From: Flavobacteriales bacterium
Lineage (GTDB): Bacteria; Bacteroidota; Bacteroidia; Flavobacteriales_F; PHOS-HE28
Direction: 5' to 3'
DNA length: 64,000 bases
Assembly: GCA_016705545.1 (NCBI GenBank)
Contig: JADIYA010000017.1
Coordinates: 1 to 64,000 of the forward strand
Below are positions 1-9,007 of the stretch, in pieces; position 1 is the first letter of the stretch; every line of letters begins with the position of its first letter. The notes beneath the pieces were generated by a model. That model was not told where the DNA came from. It saw only the letters and a list, made by a program, of their open reading frames with translations, and searched no databases. Position numbers and translations under genes: made by a program.

Positions 1-2
1 GC

Positions 3-653
3 GTGCTCTTCATCGCGCTCTTCTACCTCACTGCGCAAAGCGCGCAGCGCGCCGGCGTGGCGGCCACTTCGGTGGCGAGCAAGATGAGCCTCGTGCTCAC
101 GGTCCTGTTCGCCGTGGCCTTCTTGGGAGAGCGGCCGGCACCGCTCGGCTGGGCTGGCATCGGCCTGGCCCTTGTGGCTGTGCCCGTGGCGTCGTTTGGC
201 CGCGGCGCTCCCGGTGCGCGAGGCGTGTGGCTGCTGCCTGCGATGCTGTTCCTGGGCAACGCCGCCATCGACATCACGATCAACACCGTGCAACGGGAGC
301 TCCTCACGCAGGGGACCGAAGCGCTCTTCCCCACGCTCGTCTTCGCGGTGGCGGGCGCCATCGGCATCATCGCGCTGGGCGCGCGCGGCGAGATCCGTTC
401 GCTGCTCCAGCCCAAAGCGATCATCGGCGGGCTTGTGCTCGGCAGCATGAACTACGCGAGCCTCTACTTCCTGGTATCGACGCTTTCGAGGAGCGGCATG
501 GCATCGAGCAGCGTGTTCCCCTTGCTCAACATCGGCGTGATCCTGTTCAGCACGGCTCTGGGCATCCTGCTCTTCGGTGATAGGCCCCATCGCATTCAGA
601 CCGCAGGCATTGCCCTGGCCGTGATCGCGATGGGTTTGATACTCGCCGCGTAG
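3..653 (+). CDS. EamA/DMT-type membrane transporter, 5' truncated by window edge
   Basis: The gene is open at the left edge of the window, so the first codon seen (GTG) is probably internal. The visible 216 residues are almost entirely hydrophobic, with about seven membrane helices, and end in a small-residue-rich helix typical of the second EamA repeat of drug/metabolite transporters. Proteins of this family usually have ten helices and about 290-300 residues, so roughly the first quarter is missing. Substrate cannot be told. It converges on the thioesterase gene that ends 15 bases downstream on the other strand. Confidence 0.75.
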   Translation: MLFIALFYLTAQSAQRAGVAATSVASKMSLVLTVLFAVAFLGERPAPLGWAGIGLALVAVPVASFGRGAPGARGVWLLPAMLFLGNAAIDITINTVQRELLTQGTEALFPTLVFAVAGAIGIIALGARGEIRSLLQPKAIIGGLVLGSMNYASLYFLVSTLSRSGMASSSVFPLLNIGVILFSTALGILLFGDRPHRIQTAGIALAVIAMGLILAA

Positions 654-668
654 CGGATAGCAGTCCGC

Positions 669-1076
669 TCAATCGAAGTACGGCCCCAGCGCAGCAACAA
701 GATCGAGTGGTGCGGCGCACGGCCTCTTCGTCCTGCTGTCCACGAACACCAAGGTGGTCTCGCCTTCCGTGAGCAGCGCATCGCTCGCGTCACGGAGCTC
801 GTATCGGAAATGTATGCGCGCGGCGGGCATCGAGGTGATCGAGGTGCGCACCGTGACCTCGTCATCGTAACGCACCGGACGATGGTACCGGATGCTCAGG
901 TCGCGCACGGGCAGCAGCAGTCCGTTCTCCTCGATCCGCTTGTATGGGAATCCGATGCTGCGCAGCGCCTCCACCCGCCCCACCTCGAACAGTTCGGCAT
1001 AGCGGCCATAATACATCTGCCCCATCTGATCCGTCTCTGCGTAGCGCACTCGCACGCGCGTCTCATGGGTGTACAT
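669..1076 (-). CDS. acyl-CoA thioesterase, YbgC/FadM hotdog family
   Basis: The 135-residue product has the size and signature of single-domain 4-hydroxybenzoyl-CoA thioesterase-like hotdog proteins: an N-terminal RVRYAETDQMG stretch with the catalytic Asp, followed by the YGRYAELFEVGR helix and a central beta region. Such enzymes hydrolyse acyl-CoA thioesters in the cytosol; the acyl preference is unknown. The ATG at 1074-1076 is favoured because a TAAACTTG -7-like box ends only five bases before it. A second member of the family lies at 23975-24388. Confidence 0.85.
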   Translation of the reverse strand: MYTHETRVRVRYAETDQMGQMYYGRYAELFEVGRVEALRSIGFPYKRIEENGLLLPVRDLSIRYHRPVRYDDEVTVRTSITSMPAARIHFRYELRDASDALLTEGETTLVFVDSRTKRPCAAPLDLVAALGPYFD

Positions 1077-1081
1077 GCGCG

Positions 1082-1089
1082 CAAGTTTA
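1082..1089 (-). promoter_or_regulatory. -7 promoter box (TAAACTTG) of the thioesterase gene
   Basis: On the minus strand the box TAAACTTG matches the Bacteroidota -7 consensus TAnnTTTG at all but one defined position. It ends five bases before the start codon, so transcription would begin at or next to the ATG and the mRNA would be practically leaderless. The identical octamer precedes the cation diffusion gene at 39414 at almost the same distance. Confidence 0.45.
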
Positions 1090-1361
1090 GCTGCGCGCGG
1101 CGATGATCACCGATGTTGCGCGCAGGACATCCGCAACGCTACCTTCACCGCATGCCAGTGAGCGATTCGCGAAACAGCCGATGCGTCCTGCACTGCTGCG
1201 GTGCACGTGGGCGTGATCCGCTCTGCGCCGCGAAGCGGACGGTGCTTCACCGATTGCGGATCGGCAGCGGTGATACGATACGCGAAATCAGGTCACGCAG
1301 CAAAGGGATTTTTCCATCGCTCCAACTTGAAGCCCACGTTTTTTTTTCACTTTCTTCGGTA

Positions 1362-1369
1362 CATATTTG
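1362..1369 (+). promoter_or_regulatory. putative dnaA promoter -7 box (CATATTTG) after a T tract
   Basis: CATATTTG matches TAnnTTTG except for its first base and follows a nine-base T run (1339-1347) at roughly the -33 position. It would give a 5' leader of about 90 bases ahead of dnaA. The whole 387-base gap between the thioesterase and dnaA (1077-1463) contains no other gene that I can support and no cluster of DnaA boxes. Confidence 0.4.
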
Positions 1370-1463
1370 CCCCCCTTCCCACGATGCGCTGACCATCACC
1401 GATCACCATCGCGGAGCAAGCCTTGACGAATCCTACAACTCCTAAACATCCGACGCCCCATCC

Positions 1464-2894
1464 ATGAAGAAGGATCCCGAGAAGACCTGGGAACGGTGCC
1501 TGGCGGTGATCAGGGACAACGTGAACCCGCAGAGCTTCAAGACTTGGTTCGAACCGATCAAGGCCATGAAGCTCTCGGACAATGTCCTGACGATCCAGGT
1601 GCCTTCGCAGTTCTTCTATGAGTGGCTGGAGGAGCACTACATCGGGCTCCTCAAGAAGATCATCCGCAAAGAGCTCGGCGCCGATGGCCGCCTGGAGTAC
1701 TCCATCATCATGGAGAACGGATTCCAGAGCGCGCACCCGTACACCGTGAAGATGCCGACGAGCAATGCGCGTGAAACGAAGAACCCGGCAGTTGCCCTGC
1801 CGATCGATGTGGCCAACAGCCCGATCAAGAACCCGTTCGTGATCCCCGGCCTCCGCAAGATCAAGGTCGAGAGCCATCTCAACGCCAATTACTCCTTCGA
1901 CAACTTCATTGAGGGAGACTGCAACCGGTTGGCACGCAGTGCTGGATACGCCGTGGCACAGAAGCCCGGTGGCACCGCATTCAACCCGTTGCTGATCTAT
2001 GGCGGTGTCGGCCTCGGCAAGACCCACCTCGCGCATGCCATCGGCATCGAGATCAAGAAGCACCATCCGGACAAGACCATCCTGTACGTCCCGGCCGAGA
2101 AGTTCACGCACCAGTTCATCGAAGCGGTGAAGAACAACACCGTGGGCGACTTCACGCAGTTCTACCAGATGATGGACGTGCTCATCATCGACGATGTGCA
2201 GTTCCTTGCCGGGAAGGAGAAGACCCAGGACGTGTTCTTCCATGTCTTCAACGCGCTGCACCAGAGCGGCAAGCAGCTGGTGATCACCAGTGACAAGGCG
2301 CCCGTGGAGATGGCCGGCATGGAGCAGCGGCTCCTCTCTCGCTTCAAGTGGGGACTGAGCGCTGACCTGCAGACGCCGGGTCTCGAGACGCGCATCGCCA
2401 TCCTGGAGAAGAAGATGTACGCCGAGGGCATCGACCTGCCCAAGGAAGTGGTGGAGTACCTCGCTTACAGCATCACCACCAACATCCGCGAACTGGAAGG
2501 CGCCATGATCAGCCTGATCGCGCAGAGCTCGTTGAACAAGAAGGCCGTGACGCTCGATCTCGCCAAGCAGATGATCGACAAGTTCGTGAAGAACACGGCG
2601 CGGGAGGTGAGCATCGATTACATCCAGAAGGTGGTGTGCGATTACTTCGACCTTCCGATCGAGTTGCTCAAGAGCAAGACCCGCAAGCGCGAAGTGGTGC
2701 AGGCGCGGCAGATCGCCATGTACTTCGCCAAGAAGATGACCAAGAGCTCGCTGGCCAACATCGGCGCGCATTGCGGCGGCAAGGACCACGCGACCGTGCT
2801 GCACGCGTGCCGCACCGTGAACAACCTCTCCGAGACCGACAAGCAGTTCCGCGGATACCTCGAGGACCTCGAGAAGAAGCTGAGCCTGCACTGA
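1464..2894 (+). CDS. dnaA: chromosomal replication initiator protein DnaA
   Basis: The 476-residue protein has the four DnaA domains: an N-terminal helical domain (residues about 1-85), a variable linker, an AAA+ domain with Walker A GGVGLGKT at 180-187 and Walker B followed by DDVQFLAGKEKTQ, and a C-terminal DNA-binding domain with the signature CGGKDHATVLHACRTV at about 437-452. It binds DnaA boxes and opens the origin in an ATP-dependent way. The ATG at 1464 gives the usual family length. No obvious origin flanks it, which is common in Bacteroidota. A hairpin follows the stop codon. Confidence 0.98.
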   Translation: MKKDPEKTWERCLAVIRDNVNPQSFKTWFEPIKAMKLSDNVLTIQVPSQFFYEWLEEHYIGLLKKIIRKELGADGRLEYSIIMENGFQSAHPYTVKMPTSNARETKNPAVALPIDVANSPIKNPFVIPGLRKIKVESHLNANYSFDNFIEGDCNRLARSAGYAVAQKPGGTAFNPLLIYGGVGLGKTHLAHAIGIEIKKHHPDKTILYVPAEKFTHQFIEAVKNNTVGDFTQFYQMMDVLIIDDVQFLAGKEKTQDVFFHVFNALHQSGKQLVITSDKAPVEMAGMEQRLLSRFKWGLSADLQTPGLETRIAILEKKMYAEGIDLPKEVVEYLAYSITTNIRELEGAMISLIAQSSLNKKAVTLDLAKQMIDKFVKNTAREVSIDYIQKVVCDYFDLPIELLKSKTRKREVVQARQIAMYFAKKMTKSSLANIGAHCGGKDHATVLHACRTVNNLSETDKQFRGYLEDLEKKLSLH

Positions 2895-2922
2895 CCGTAC
2901 CCTTGAACCAAGACCAAGCGTG

Positions 2923-2940
2923 GGGCTCCGAAAGGGGCCC
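2923..2940 (+). terminator. hairpin downstream of dnaA
   Basis: GGGCTCC, loop GAAA, GGGGCCC forms a seven-pair stem with one G-U pair, 28 bases after the dnaA stop, followed only by TT. It is plausible as a terminator although the T tract is poor. Confidence 0.45.
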
Positions 2941-3071
2941 TTCGCGATTCCAGGCTTCTCCATCTTGAGCATCAATCGATGCGATCGCGCCCGTCATGGC
3001 AATATCACCGCCACATGGTGCGTGTTCAAAAGTGGCGCGCTTGCTGCCCGGATGCCCGCAACGCGCTCCGG

Positions 3072-3079
3072 TAGCTTCG
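3072..3079 (+). promoter_or_regulatory. -7 box (TAGCTTCG) before the GH3/serine hydrolase fusion
   Basis: TAGCTTCG fits TAnnTT(T/C)G, the variant used repeatedly in this window, and ends ten bases before the ATG at 3090. The same octamer occurs before smpB and, on the other strand, before the tricorn-like protease. Confidence 0.45.
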
Positions 3080-3089
3080 CGCGAATCGC

Positions 3090-6000
3090 ATGAGACGCTC
3101 CTTCATCCTTGTCCTTTTAGCCGCCACCGCCTTGCTGAGCCTCAGCAGCGCGCGTCCGCACCCGGCGCGTGCGGATGAACATCCGCGGCACAACGGCCAA
3201 CCGCCCTTCCTGAAGCAATCAGCGCTTTGGGCTGATAGCGTCCTGAGCACCCTGAGCCTTGACGAGCGCATCGCGCAGCTCATGATGGTGGCCGCCTACA
3301 GCAACAAGGACGCGAAGCATGAAGCGGAGATCGAAGCGATGATCCATGAGCGGAACATCGGCGGGCTCATCTTCTTCCAAGGCGGGCCCGGGCGCCAAGC
3401 CAAGCTCACCAACCGCTATCAGGCTGCTGCGAAGACGCCCATCCTCATCGGCATGGACCTCGAATGGGGCTTGGGCATGCGCTTGGACAGCACCATGAAG
3501 TTCCCGCATCAGATGGCCCTGGGCGCCGTTCAGGACGAATCGCTGATCACCGAGATGGGCATTGAGATCGCGCGGCAGATGCGCAGGCTCGGCGTGCACG
3601 TGAGCTTCAGCCCAGTGGTCGACGTGAACAACAACCCGGCGAATCCTGTCATCAACGACCGCAGCTTCGGCGAGGACCGCGAGAACGTGGCGCGCAAAGG
3701 CATCGCCTACATGCGCGGGCTGCAGGAAGGCGGCGTGATCGCTACGGCCAAGCACTTTCCCGGCCACGGCGACGTGGATAGCGACAGTCACCTTACCCTG
3801 CCGCTGATCGCGCATAGCCGCATGCGCCTCGACTCACTCGAGCTATACCCCTTCCAACGCCTGGTGGAAGAAGGCCTGAGCGCCATGATGGTGGCCCACC
3901 TCGAGGTGCCCGCACTCGATAGCATCAAGGGACAGCCCAGCACCTTGAGCCGACCCATCGTGAACGACCTGCTGGCGCGGGAACTCGGTTTCCAAGGCCT
4001 CGTCTTCACCGACGCGCTCAACATGAAAGGCGTGGCCAACGCCGATAAGCCCGGCGAGATCGAATTGCGCGCACTGCTCGCCGGCAACGACGTGCTGCTA
4101 TTCCCCCAGGATCCGGTCAAGGCCATCGCGCGCATCCGCAAGGCCATTGATGACAAGGAACTCGACCCGCTCATCATCGACCACAAATGCCTGAAGCTGC
4201 TTCGCGCCAAGCATTGGGCAGGGCTCGAACAGGTGACGCACGTGAAAGTCGAAGGAATCGCGAGCGACCTGAACACCAAGCAGGCCGAAGCGCTGCGCCG
4301 GGACCTCTACGCCGGCTCCATCACCGTGCTGGCCGACCACAAGCAATTGCTCCCCTTGCGCGAGCTCGACAAGAGCCGCATCGCGTCCGTGGTGATCGGC
4401 GATTCGCTGAACAACACCTTCCAGCAATCGCTCTCGCGCTATGCCGATGTGAAGCTGCTGCGCTGCGACAAGGCCTTGAAGAAAGACAGCCTGATGGCCC
4501 TGCTCCGCGCGCTCGAAGGCTGCGACCAGGTGATCGTGAGCATCCACCGCACCTCGTGGCGCGTGAAGAGCGAATTCGGAATACCGGAAACCGCCATGGA
4601 CATCGTGCGAGAGATCGCTGCGCGAAAGCCCACCGTGCTCACGCTGTTCGCCAACCCGTACCGCCTCACGCGAGCCTATGGCGCGCACCATCTGGCCAGC
4701 GTCGTGGTGGCATACGAAGAGAACGATGACACCCAGGACCTTGCCGCGCAGGCCATCTTCGGCGCGATCGGTGCCACAGGCAAGCTGCCCGTCACAGCGA
4801 GCTCCTTCTACCAGTGCGGTGATGGCCGCGCCCTTTCGCCGATCGGTCGCATGGGCTATGCGCTGCCCGAAGCGCTGGGCGTGCGCTCGTCCGACCTCGC
4901 CGCCATCGACCGCATCGTGCAGGATGGCATCGCCGCCAAGGCATACCCCGGAGCCCAGGTGCTCGTGACCGTTGATGGCGATGTGATCTGGAACAAAGCC
5001 TACGGGCGCCCCACCTACGTTGCGGAGCGGAGCACGCGCACCAACGACCTCTACGACCTCGCGAGCATCACCAAAGTGGCCAGCACCACGCTCGCGCTCA
5101 TGAAGCTGGTGGATGAAAGCCGCGTTGACCTGGATCAGTCCGTTGGGCACTACCTCACCGAGATCGAGGGCGATTTCCCGGCGCATGCGCGCATGAGGCT
5201 GCGCGATATCCTCACGCACCAGGCGGGTCTCAAGCCCTTCGTGCCCTTCCAGAACAAGCTCATGGAGGACGGGGATTTCAAGCCGGGCGTGGCGAGCGAT
5301 ACGGCAAGCGTCACGCATGGAGTGCGCGTGGCCGAAGGGCTTTACATCAGCAACAGCTATCGCGACAGCCTGTTGCAATGGGTGCTCGCAACACCCTTAG
5401 AGAAAAAAGGCGAATACGTGTACAGCGACATGGGCTACTACATGCTGCAGGAAATGATCGAGCGGATCACCGGCACCACGCTCGACCGTTACATGCAGGA
5501 GCAATTCTATAGGCCACTGGGCGCCGCCACCCTCACCTATCGTCCGCACGAACGCTTCGCCAAAGCGCGGATCGCTCCCACGGAGGATGACAAGCTCTTC
5601 CGCCAGCGCATGATCTGGGGCGATGTGCACGACCCCGGCGCGGCAATCAAGGGCGGCGTGGCCGGGCACGCGGGCCTCTTCGGCAGCGCCAACGACCTGG
5701 CCAAGGTGATGCAGATGCTCGCGAACGGCGGCACTTACGGCGGCAAGCGCTACTTGAGCGAGCGCGTAGTGAACGAATTCACCAAGTGCCAGTTCTGCGC
5801 CCCCAATGGAACCGGCAACCGACGCGGGTTGGGATGGGACAAGCCCGTGCAGAACGGCAAGGGCGGCCCCACCTGCGAGTGCGTGAGCTACGCCAGCTTC
5901 GGGCACACCGGTTTCACCGGCACCATGGCCTGGGTGGATCCGGAGCAGCATGTGGTGTACATCTTCCTGAGCAATCGGGTGCATCCCAACGCCGCCACCA

Positions 6001-6119
6001 ACAAGCTTCTTGAACTCGGCATCCGCACCAAGGTTCAGGAAGTGGTGCACGGCGCTGTAGCTGGGCGCGTTCCGGTAACGCCCATGGCTACTCGTAATAC
6101 GGAGGCAGGCATGCGGTGA
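3090..6119 (+). CDS. NagZ-like GH3 glycosidase fused to a class C beta-lactamase-like serine hydrolase
   Basis: The 1009-residue protein starts with a signal peptide. Residues about 45-400 are a family 3 glycoside hydrolase: KHFPGHGDVDSDSH at 221-234 is the NagZ loop with the acid/base Asp-His dyad, and D308 in FTDALNM is the expected nucleophile. A GH3 C-terminal-like region follows. Residues about 615-1000 are a penicillin-binding/class C beta-lactamase fold with SITK at 659-662, YSD at 778-780 and HTG at 939-941, matching the SxxK, YxN and KTG positions. The architecture is known in Bacteroidota. The likely role is trimming GlcNAc-containing muropeptides outside the cytoplasmic membrane together with a peptidase or esterase, which is inference. 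A short leader with a TAGCTTCG box precedes it. Confidence 0.9.
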   Translation: MRRSFILVLLAATALLSLSSARPHPARADEHPRHNGQPPFLKQSALWADSVLSTLSLDERIAQLMMVAAYSNKDAKHEAEIEAMIHERNIGGLIFFQGGPGRQAKLTNRYQAAAKTPILIGMDLEWGLGMRLDSTMKFPHQMALGAVQDESLITEMGIEIARQMRRLGVHVSFSPVVDVNNNPANPVINDRSFGEDRENVARKGIAYMRGLQEGGVIATAKHFPGHGDVDSDSHLTLPLIAHSRMRLDSLELYPFQRLVEEGLSAMMVAHLEVPALDSIKGQPSTLSRPIVNDLLARELGFQGLVFTDALNMKGVANADKPGEIELRALLAGNDVLLFPQDPVKAIARIRKAIDDKELDPLIIDHKCLKLLRAKHWAGLEQVTHVKVEGIASDLNTKQAEALRRDLYAGSITVLADHKQLLPLRELDKSRIASVVIGDSLNNTFQQSLSRYADVKLLRCDKALKKDSLMALLRALEGCDQVIVSIHRTSWRVKSEFGIPETAMDIVREIAARKPTVLTLFANPYRLTRAYGAHHLASVVVAYEENDDTQDLAAQAIFGAIGATGKLPVTASSFYQCGDGRALSPIGRMGYALPEALGVRSSDLAAIDRIVQDGIAAKAYPGAQVLVTVDGDVIWNKAYGRPTYVAERSTRTNDLYDLASITKVASTTLALMKLVDESRVDLDQSVGHYLTEIEGDFPAHARMRLRDILTHQAGLKPFVPFQNKLMEDGDFKPGVASDTASVTHGVRVAEGLYISNSYRDSLLQWVLATPLEKKGEYVYSDMGYYMLQEMIERITGTTLDRYMQEQFYRPLGAATLTYRPHERFAKARIAPTEDDKLFRQRMIWGDVHDPGAAIKGGVAGHAGLFGSANDLAKVMQMLANGGTYGGKRYLSERVVNEFTKCQFCAPNGTGNRRGLGWDKPVQNGKGGPTCECVSYASFGHTGFTGTMAWVDPEQHVVYIFLSNRVHPNAATNKLLELGIRTKVQEVVHGAVAGRVPVTPMATRNTEAGMR

Positions 6120-6228
6120 AGCGTGAACGGCGGCGCTATTCAATCTGCCTCGAATGCTCCTGAACGAAAGTGCGGTGCCGGATGACCTGCTCGAGCCGAG
6201 GACTGCCCGGTGATCCGGCGTACGGGAC

Positions 6229-6771
6229 CTATCCGATGCGGTACTGTTCCATCACTTCCGTCCAGTTGAACAGGAAGTAGCTGAAGAGCGCGTTGAGCCG
6301 CTTCAGGACGATGGGGTTCGGCGATCGCGTTCCGCGGAAGTACTCGTCCTGGAAGCGATACAGGTCGTATTCGAGGAAGACCGCCTTCCCCATGGCGTAT
6401 ACGGAATTCTTGCTCGGAGCATTCAAGCGCGACATGCGGTCGCTGAGCGCGCGCACGGCTTGTTCCACGTCAGTGCAGCCTTGGCCAGTGGCCTGCGCGA
6501 ACTTCGAGATGGACAATGCGTGCATGCGCTTGTCGGTGCCGGGCCCGAGGGCGCGGTGCATCTCCATCAGATTGGCCGTGAGCACGATCAAGAGGAAACG
6601 TGCGTCGTCCTCCTCGCTCAAGCCCGGGCACTCCTCGAACTCCGGGGCTTCATTCAACTCGGCCGCCACCAATGGGAATCCATCACTGCACGTCTCCAGC
6701 ACGCTATTGACGAACACATTCGCCAGCTTCTCCTCCGTGATGCGCTTCCTTCCGAAAAGTGTTGAAATCAT
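6229..6771 (-). CDS. hypothetical cytosolic protein
   Basis: I do not recognise this family. The product is about 180 residues, mostly helical, mixed-charge, without a signal peptide or membrane segment, and rich in aromatic residues at its C-terminal end. The frame stays open upstream to 6906, but that start would lie inside the divergent DinB gene. The ATG at 6769-6771 (MISTLFGRKR) is preferred because the stretch before it reads like non-coding sequence; the ATG at 6844-6846 is the alternative. It is divergent from DinB and has no operon partner. Confidence 0.6.
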   Translation of the reverse strand: MISTLFGRKRITEEKLANVFVNSVLETCSDGFPLVAAELNEAPEFEECPGLSEEDDARFLLIVLTANLMEMHRALGPGTDKRMHALSISKFAQATGQGCTDVEQAVRALSDRMSRLNAPSKNSVYAMGKAVFLEYDLYRFQDEYFRGTRSPNPIVLKRLNALFSYFLFNWTEVMEQYRIG

Positions 6772-6867
6772 GCCGATCTTGGTTCCCGCGAAGATCCAGA
6801 GGTTGCACCCGTCGATCCGTGGCGCCGCTTCGTCCGATTTCAACATTGTTATCCACCTATCAGCGGC

Positions 6868-7350
6868 ATGATGACCCTTCTGCGCGAATTCGCGGCCTAT
6901 GATCACTGGGCCAACACGCGCTTTGTTGAGCGCTTAACGCAGGAACCCGATGACACCCTCGATGCGCTTGCCCCGAGCAGTTTCCCTTCGCTGCGCGCGA
7001 CCGTGCTGCACATCCGCGATGCGGAATGCGCCTGGACCCATCGCCTGCTCAATGAACCGGTGCACTGGCCTGCTGAAACAAGCACGGCCATCGGCACGCT
7101 GCTCCCGCATTGCGCGCGCTTGCAGGACCTTGTGATGGGCATGGATGAGGACGAGCTCACCAGCGAGCGCGCCTACCGCGACCTCAAGGGGAATGAGCAT
7201 CGGAGCCCGGTGTGGCGCATGCTCATGCATTGCTTCAATCACAGCACGCAGCATCGTGGGCAATTGATCACGCAGATGCGGATGCTCGAACTTGAGCGGA
7301 TCCCAGCCAACGACCTGGTGGTGTTCCAGCGCTCGCTTGCGGCAGGATAG
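6868..7350 (+). CDS. DinB family protein (metal-binding four-helix bundle)
   Basis: The 160-residue product shows the DinB-like pattern: FAAYDHWANTRF near the N terminus, a middle HIRDAE segment and the C-terminal NHSTQHRGQ motif. The three histidines in these segments are the usual divalent metal ligands. Members include thiol-dependent S-transferases such as BstA and many proteins of unknown activity. Since BshB1 at 44670 shows that this organism probably makes bacillithiol, a bacillithiol S-transferase role is possible but unproven. The gene stands alone. Confidence 0.85.
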   Translation: MMTLLREFAAYDHWANTRFVERLTQEPDDTLDALAPSSFPSLRATVLHIRDAECAWTHRLLNEPVHWPAETSTAIGTLLPHCARLQDLVMGMDEDELTSERAYRDLKGNEHRSPVWRMLMHCFNHSTQHRGQLITQMRMLELERIPANDLVVFQRSLAAG

Positions 7351-7430
7351 CTGCATGCTTGGCCATTCATCCGGCCCTTGAGCCCCTTGATCGCCGTTGC
7401 TCCGGCACGCCGCGCTCAAACCCCGCTGGC

Positions 7431-7438
7431 TACCTTCG
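7431..7438 (+). promoter_or_regulatory. -7 box (TACCTTCG) of guaA
   Basis: TACCTTCG fits TAnnTT(T/C)G and lies 36 bases before the proposed TTG start of guaA. No convincing -33 element is visible. Confidence 0.35.
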
Positions 7439-7474
7439 CCGCCTGCCGACGCACCCATCGCGCGGCGCACGATC

Positions 7475-9007
7475 TTGCCCGAATCCATCCTCATCCTCGA
7501 CCACGGCTCGCAGTACACCCAGCTCATCGCGCGCCGGGTACGCGAGCTGAATGTCTATTGCGAGATCCACCCCTTCAGCAAGGCGCAGCAATTCGCACAC
7601 GACCCCAGCGTGCTCGGCGTGATCCTGAGCGGCAGCCCGAGCAGCGTTCACGACGCGAATCCGCCGGACACGGACCTTACAGGGGTCATCGGCGTGAAAC
7701 CGATCCTCGCGGTTTGCTATGGCGCACAGCTCGTCGCCAAGCGCATGGGCGCGCCGGTGGAGAAGAGCACGATCCGCGAGTACGGAAGGGCACACCTGGG
7801 CACGATTGCCGATAACCACCTCTTCGACGGCATCGAAGCCGGAACGCAGGTCTGGATGAGTCACGGCGACAGCATCACCGCGCCGAGCGAGGCCATGGAC
7901 GTGATCGCCAGCACCAAGGATGTGCCCGTTGCCGCTTTCGCATTGCGTGACCTGCTCACGTACGGCGTGCAGTTCCACCCCGAGGTCTATCACAGCACCG
8001 ACGGCCTGCAGCTGCTGCACAACTTCGTGATCGGCATCTGCGGGTGCACCGGCAATTGGACGCCTCACGGCTTCGTGGAGCACACCGTGGCCAGCCTGAA
8101 GCAGCAGCTCGGTGAGGATCAAGTGGTGCTCGCCTTGAGCGGCGGAGTGGACAGCAGCGTAGCCGCGCTCCTGCTCGACCGCGCCATCGGGGAACAGCTC
8201 CACTGCATCTTCGTGGACAACGGCCTGCTGCGCAAAGACGAGTACGCGCGCGTGCTTGAGAGCTATCGCCACCTCGGCCTTAACATCACTGGCGTGGATG
8301 CCAAGGCGGAATTCTATTCCGCGCTGAAGGGATTGGACGAGCCCGAAGCGAAGCGCAAGGCCATCGGCCGCACCTTCATCGAGGTCTTCGACCGCGAAGC
8401 GCATCGTATCCGGGATGTGAAGTGGCTGGGGCAAGGGACCATCTACCCCGATGTGATCGAGAGCGTGAGCGTGAACGGTCCCAGCGTCACGATCAAGAGC
8501 CACCACAACGTGGGCGGACTGCCGGACCGCATGAAGCTGCAGGTGGTGGAGCCGCTGCGCCTGCTCTTCAAGGACGAAGTGCGCCGCGTGGGCCGCGAAC
8601 TGGGCCTTGATCCCAATATCCTCGGACGGCATCCATTCCCGGGACCTGGCCTTGCCATCCGCATCCTCGGCGAGATCACGCCCGAGAAGGTGGCCCTGCT
8701 GCAAGAGGTCGATCACATCTTCATCCAGGGCCTGCGCGACGAAGGACTGTACGATCAGGTGTGGCAGGCAGGAGCCATCCTCCTGCCCGTGCGCAGCGTT
8801 GGCGTGATGGGCGATGAGCGCACCTACGAGAACGCCGTGGCCCTGCGCGCCGTGAGCAGCACCGACGGCATGACCGCTGATTGGTGCCACCTGCCCTACG
8901 AGTTCCTGGCACGGATATCGAACCAGATCATCAACCGCGTGAAGGGCGTGAACCGCGTGGTGTACGACATCAGCAGCAAGCCGCCCGCTACCATTGAATG
9001 GGAATGA
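7475..9007 (+). CDS. guaA: GMP synthase (glutamine-hydrolysing)
   Basis: GuaA converts XMP to GMP with ATP and glutamine. An N-terminal class I amidotransferase domain carries the nucleophile Cys in AVCYGAQL (C81) and the His/Glu of FHPEVYHST; the ATP pyrophosphatase domain has the P-loop SGGVDSS at 222-228; the C-terminal dimerisation domain ends IEWE as in most GuaA proteins. The frame is open back to 7397, but homology begins at PESILILDHGSQ, so a TTG codon at 7475-7477 is the likely start, giving the normal 510 residues. No ATG or GTG sits near that point. It overlaps the LysM gene by ten bases. Confidence 0.95.
   Translation: MPESILILDHGSQYTQLIARRVRELNVYCEIHPFSKAQQFAHDPSVLGVILSGSPSSVHDANPPDTDLTGVIGVKPILAVCYGAQLVAKRMGAPVEKSTIREYGRAHLGTIADNHLFDGIEAGTQVWMSHGDSITAPSEAMDVIASTKDVPVAAFALRDLLTYGVQFHPEVYHSTDGLQLLHNFVIGICGCTGNWTPHGFVEHTVASLKQQLGEDQVVLALSGGVDSSVAALLLDRAIGEQLHCIFVDNGLLRKDEYARVLESYRHLGLNITGVDAKAEFYSALKGLDEPEAKRKAIGRTFIEVFDREAHRIRDVKWLGQGTIYPDVIESVSVNGPSVTIKSHHNVGGLPDRMKLQVVEPLRLLFKDEVRRVGRELGLDPNILGRHPFPGPGLAIRILGEITPEKVALLQEVDHIFIQGLRDEGLYDQVWQAGAILLPVRSVGVMGDERTYENAVALRAVSSTDGMTADWCHLPYEFLARISNQIINRVKGVNRVVYDISSKPPATIEWE

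Noticed and set aside
1347..2975. 542-codon minus-strand ORF opposite dnaA
   Set aside because: It is a mirror of the dnaA codon pattern in GC-rich DNA, with His/Val/Leu/Arg-heavy composition and no recognisable domain; the same applies to the long antisense ORFs opposite the GH3 fusion, guaA, ccmF, the tricorn protease and CPA1.
6849..6857. DnaA-box-like TTATCCACC (and TTATCCGCA at 61032)
   Set aside because: Single imperfect boxes with no cluster or AT-rich unwinding region; not enough for an origin.
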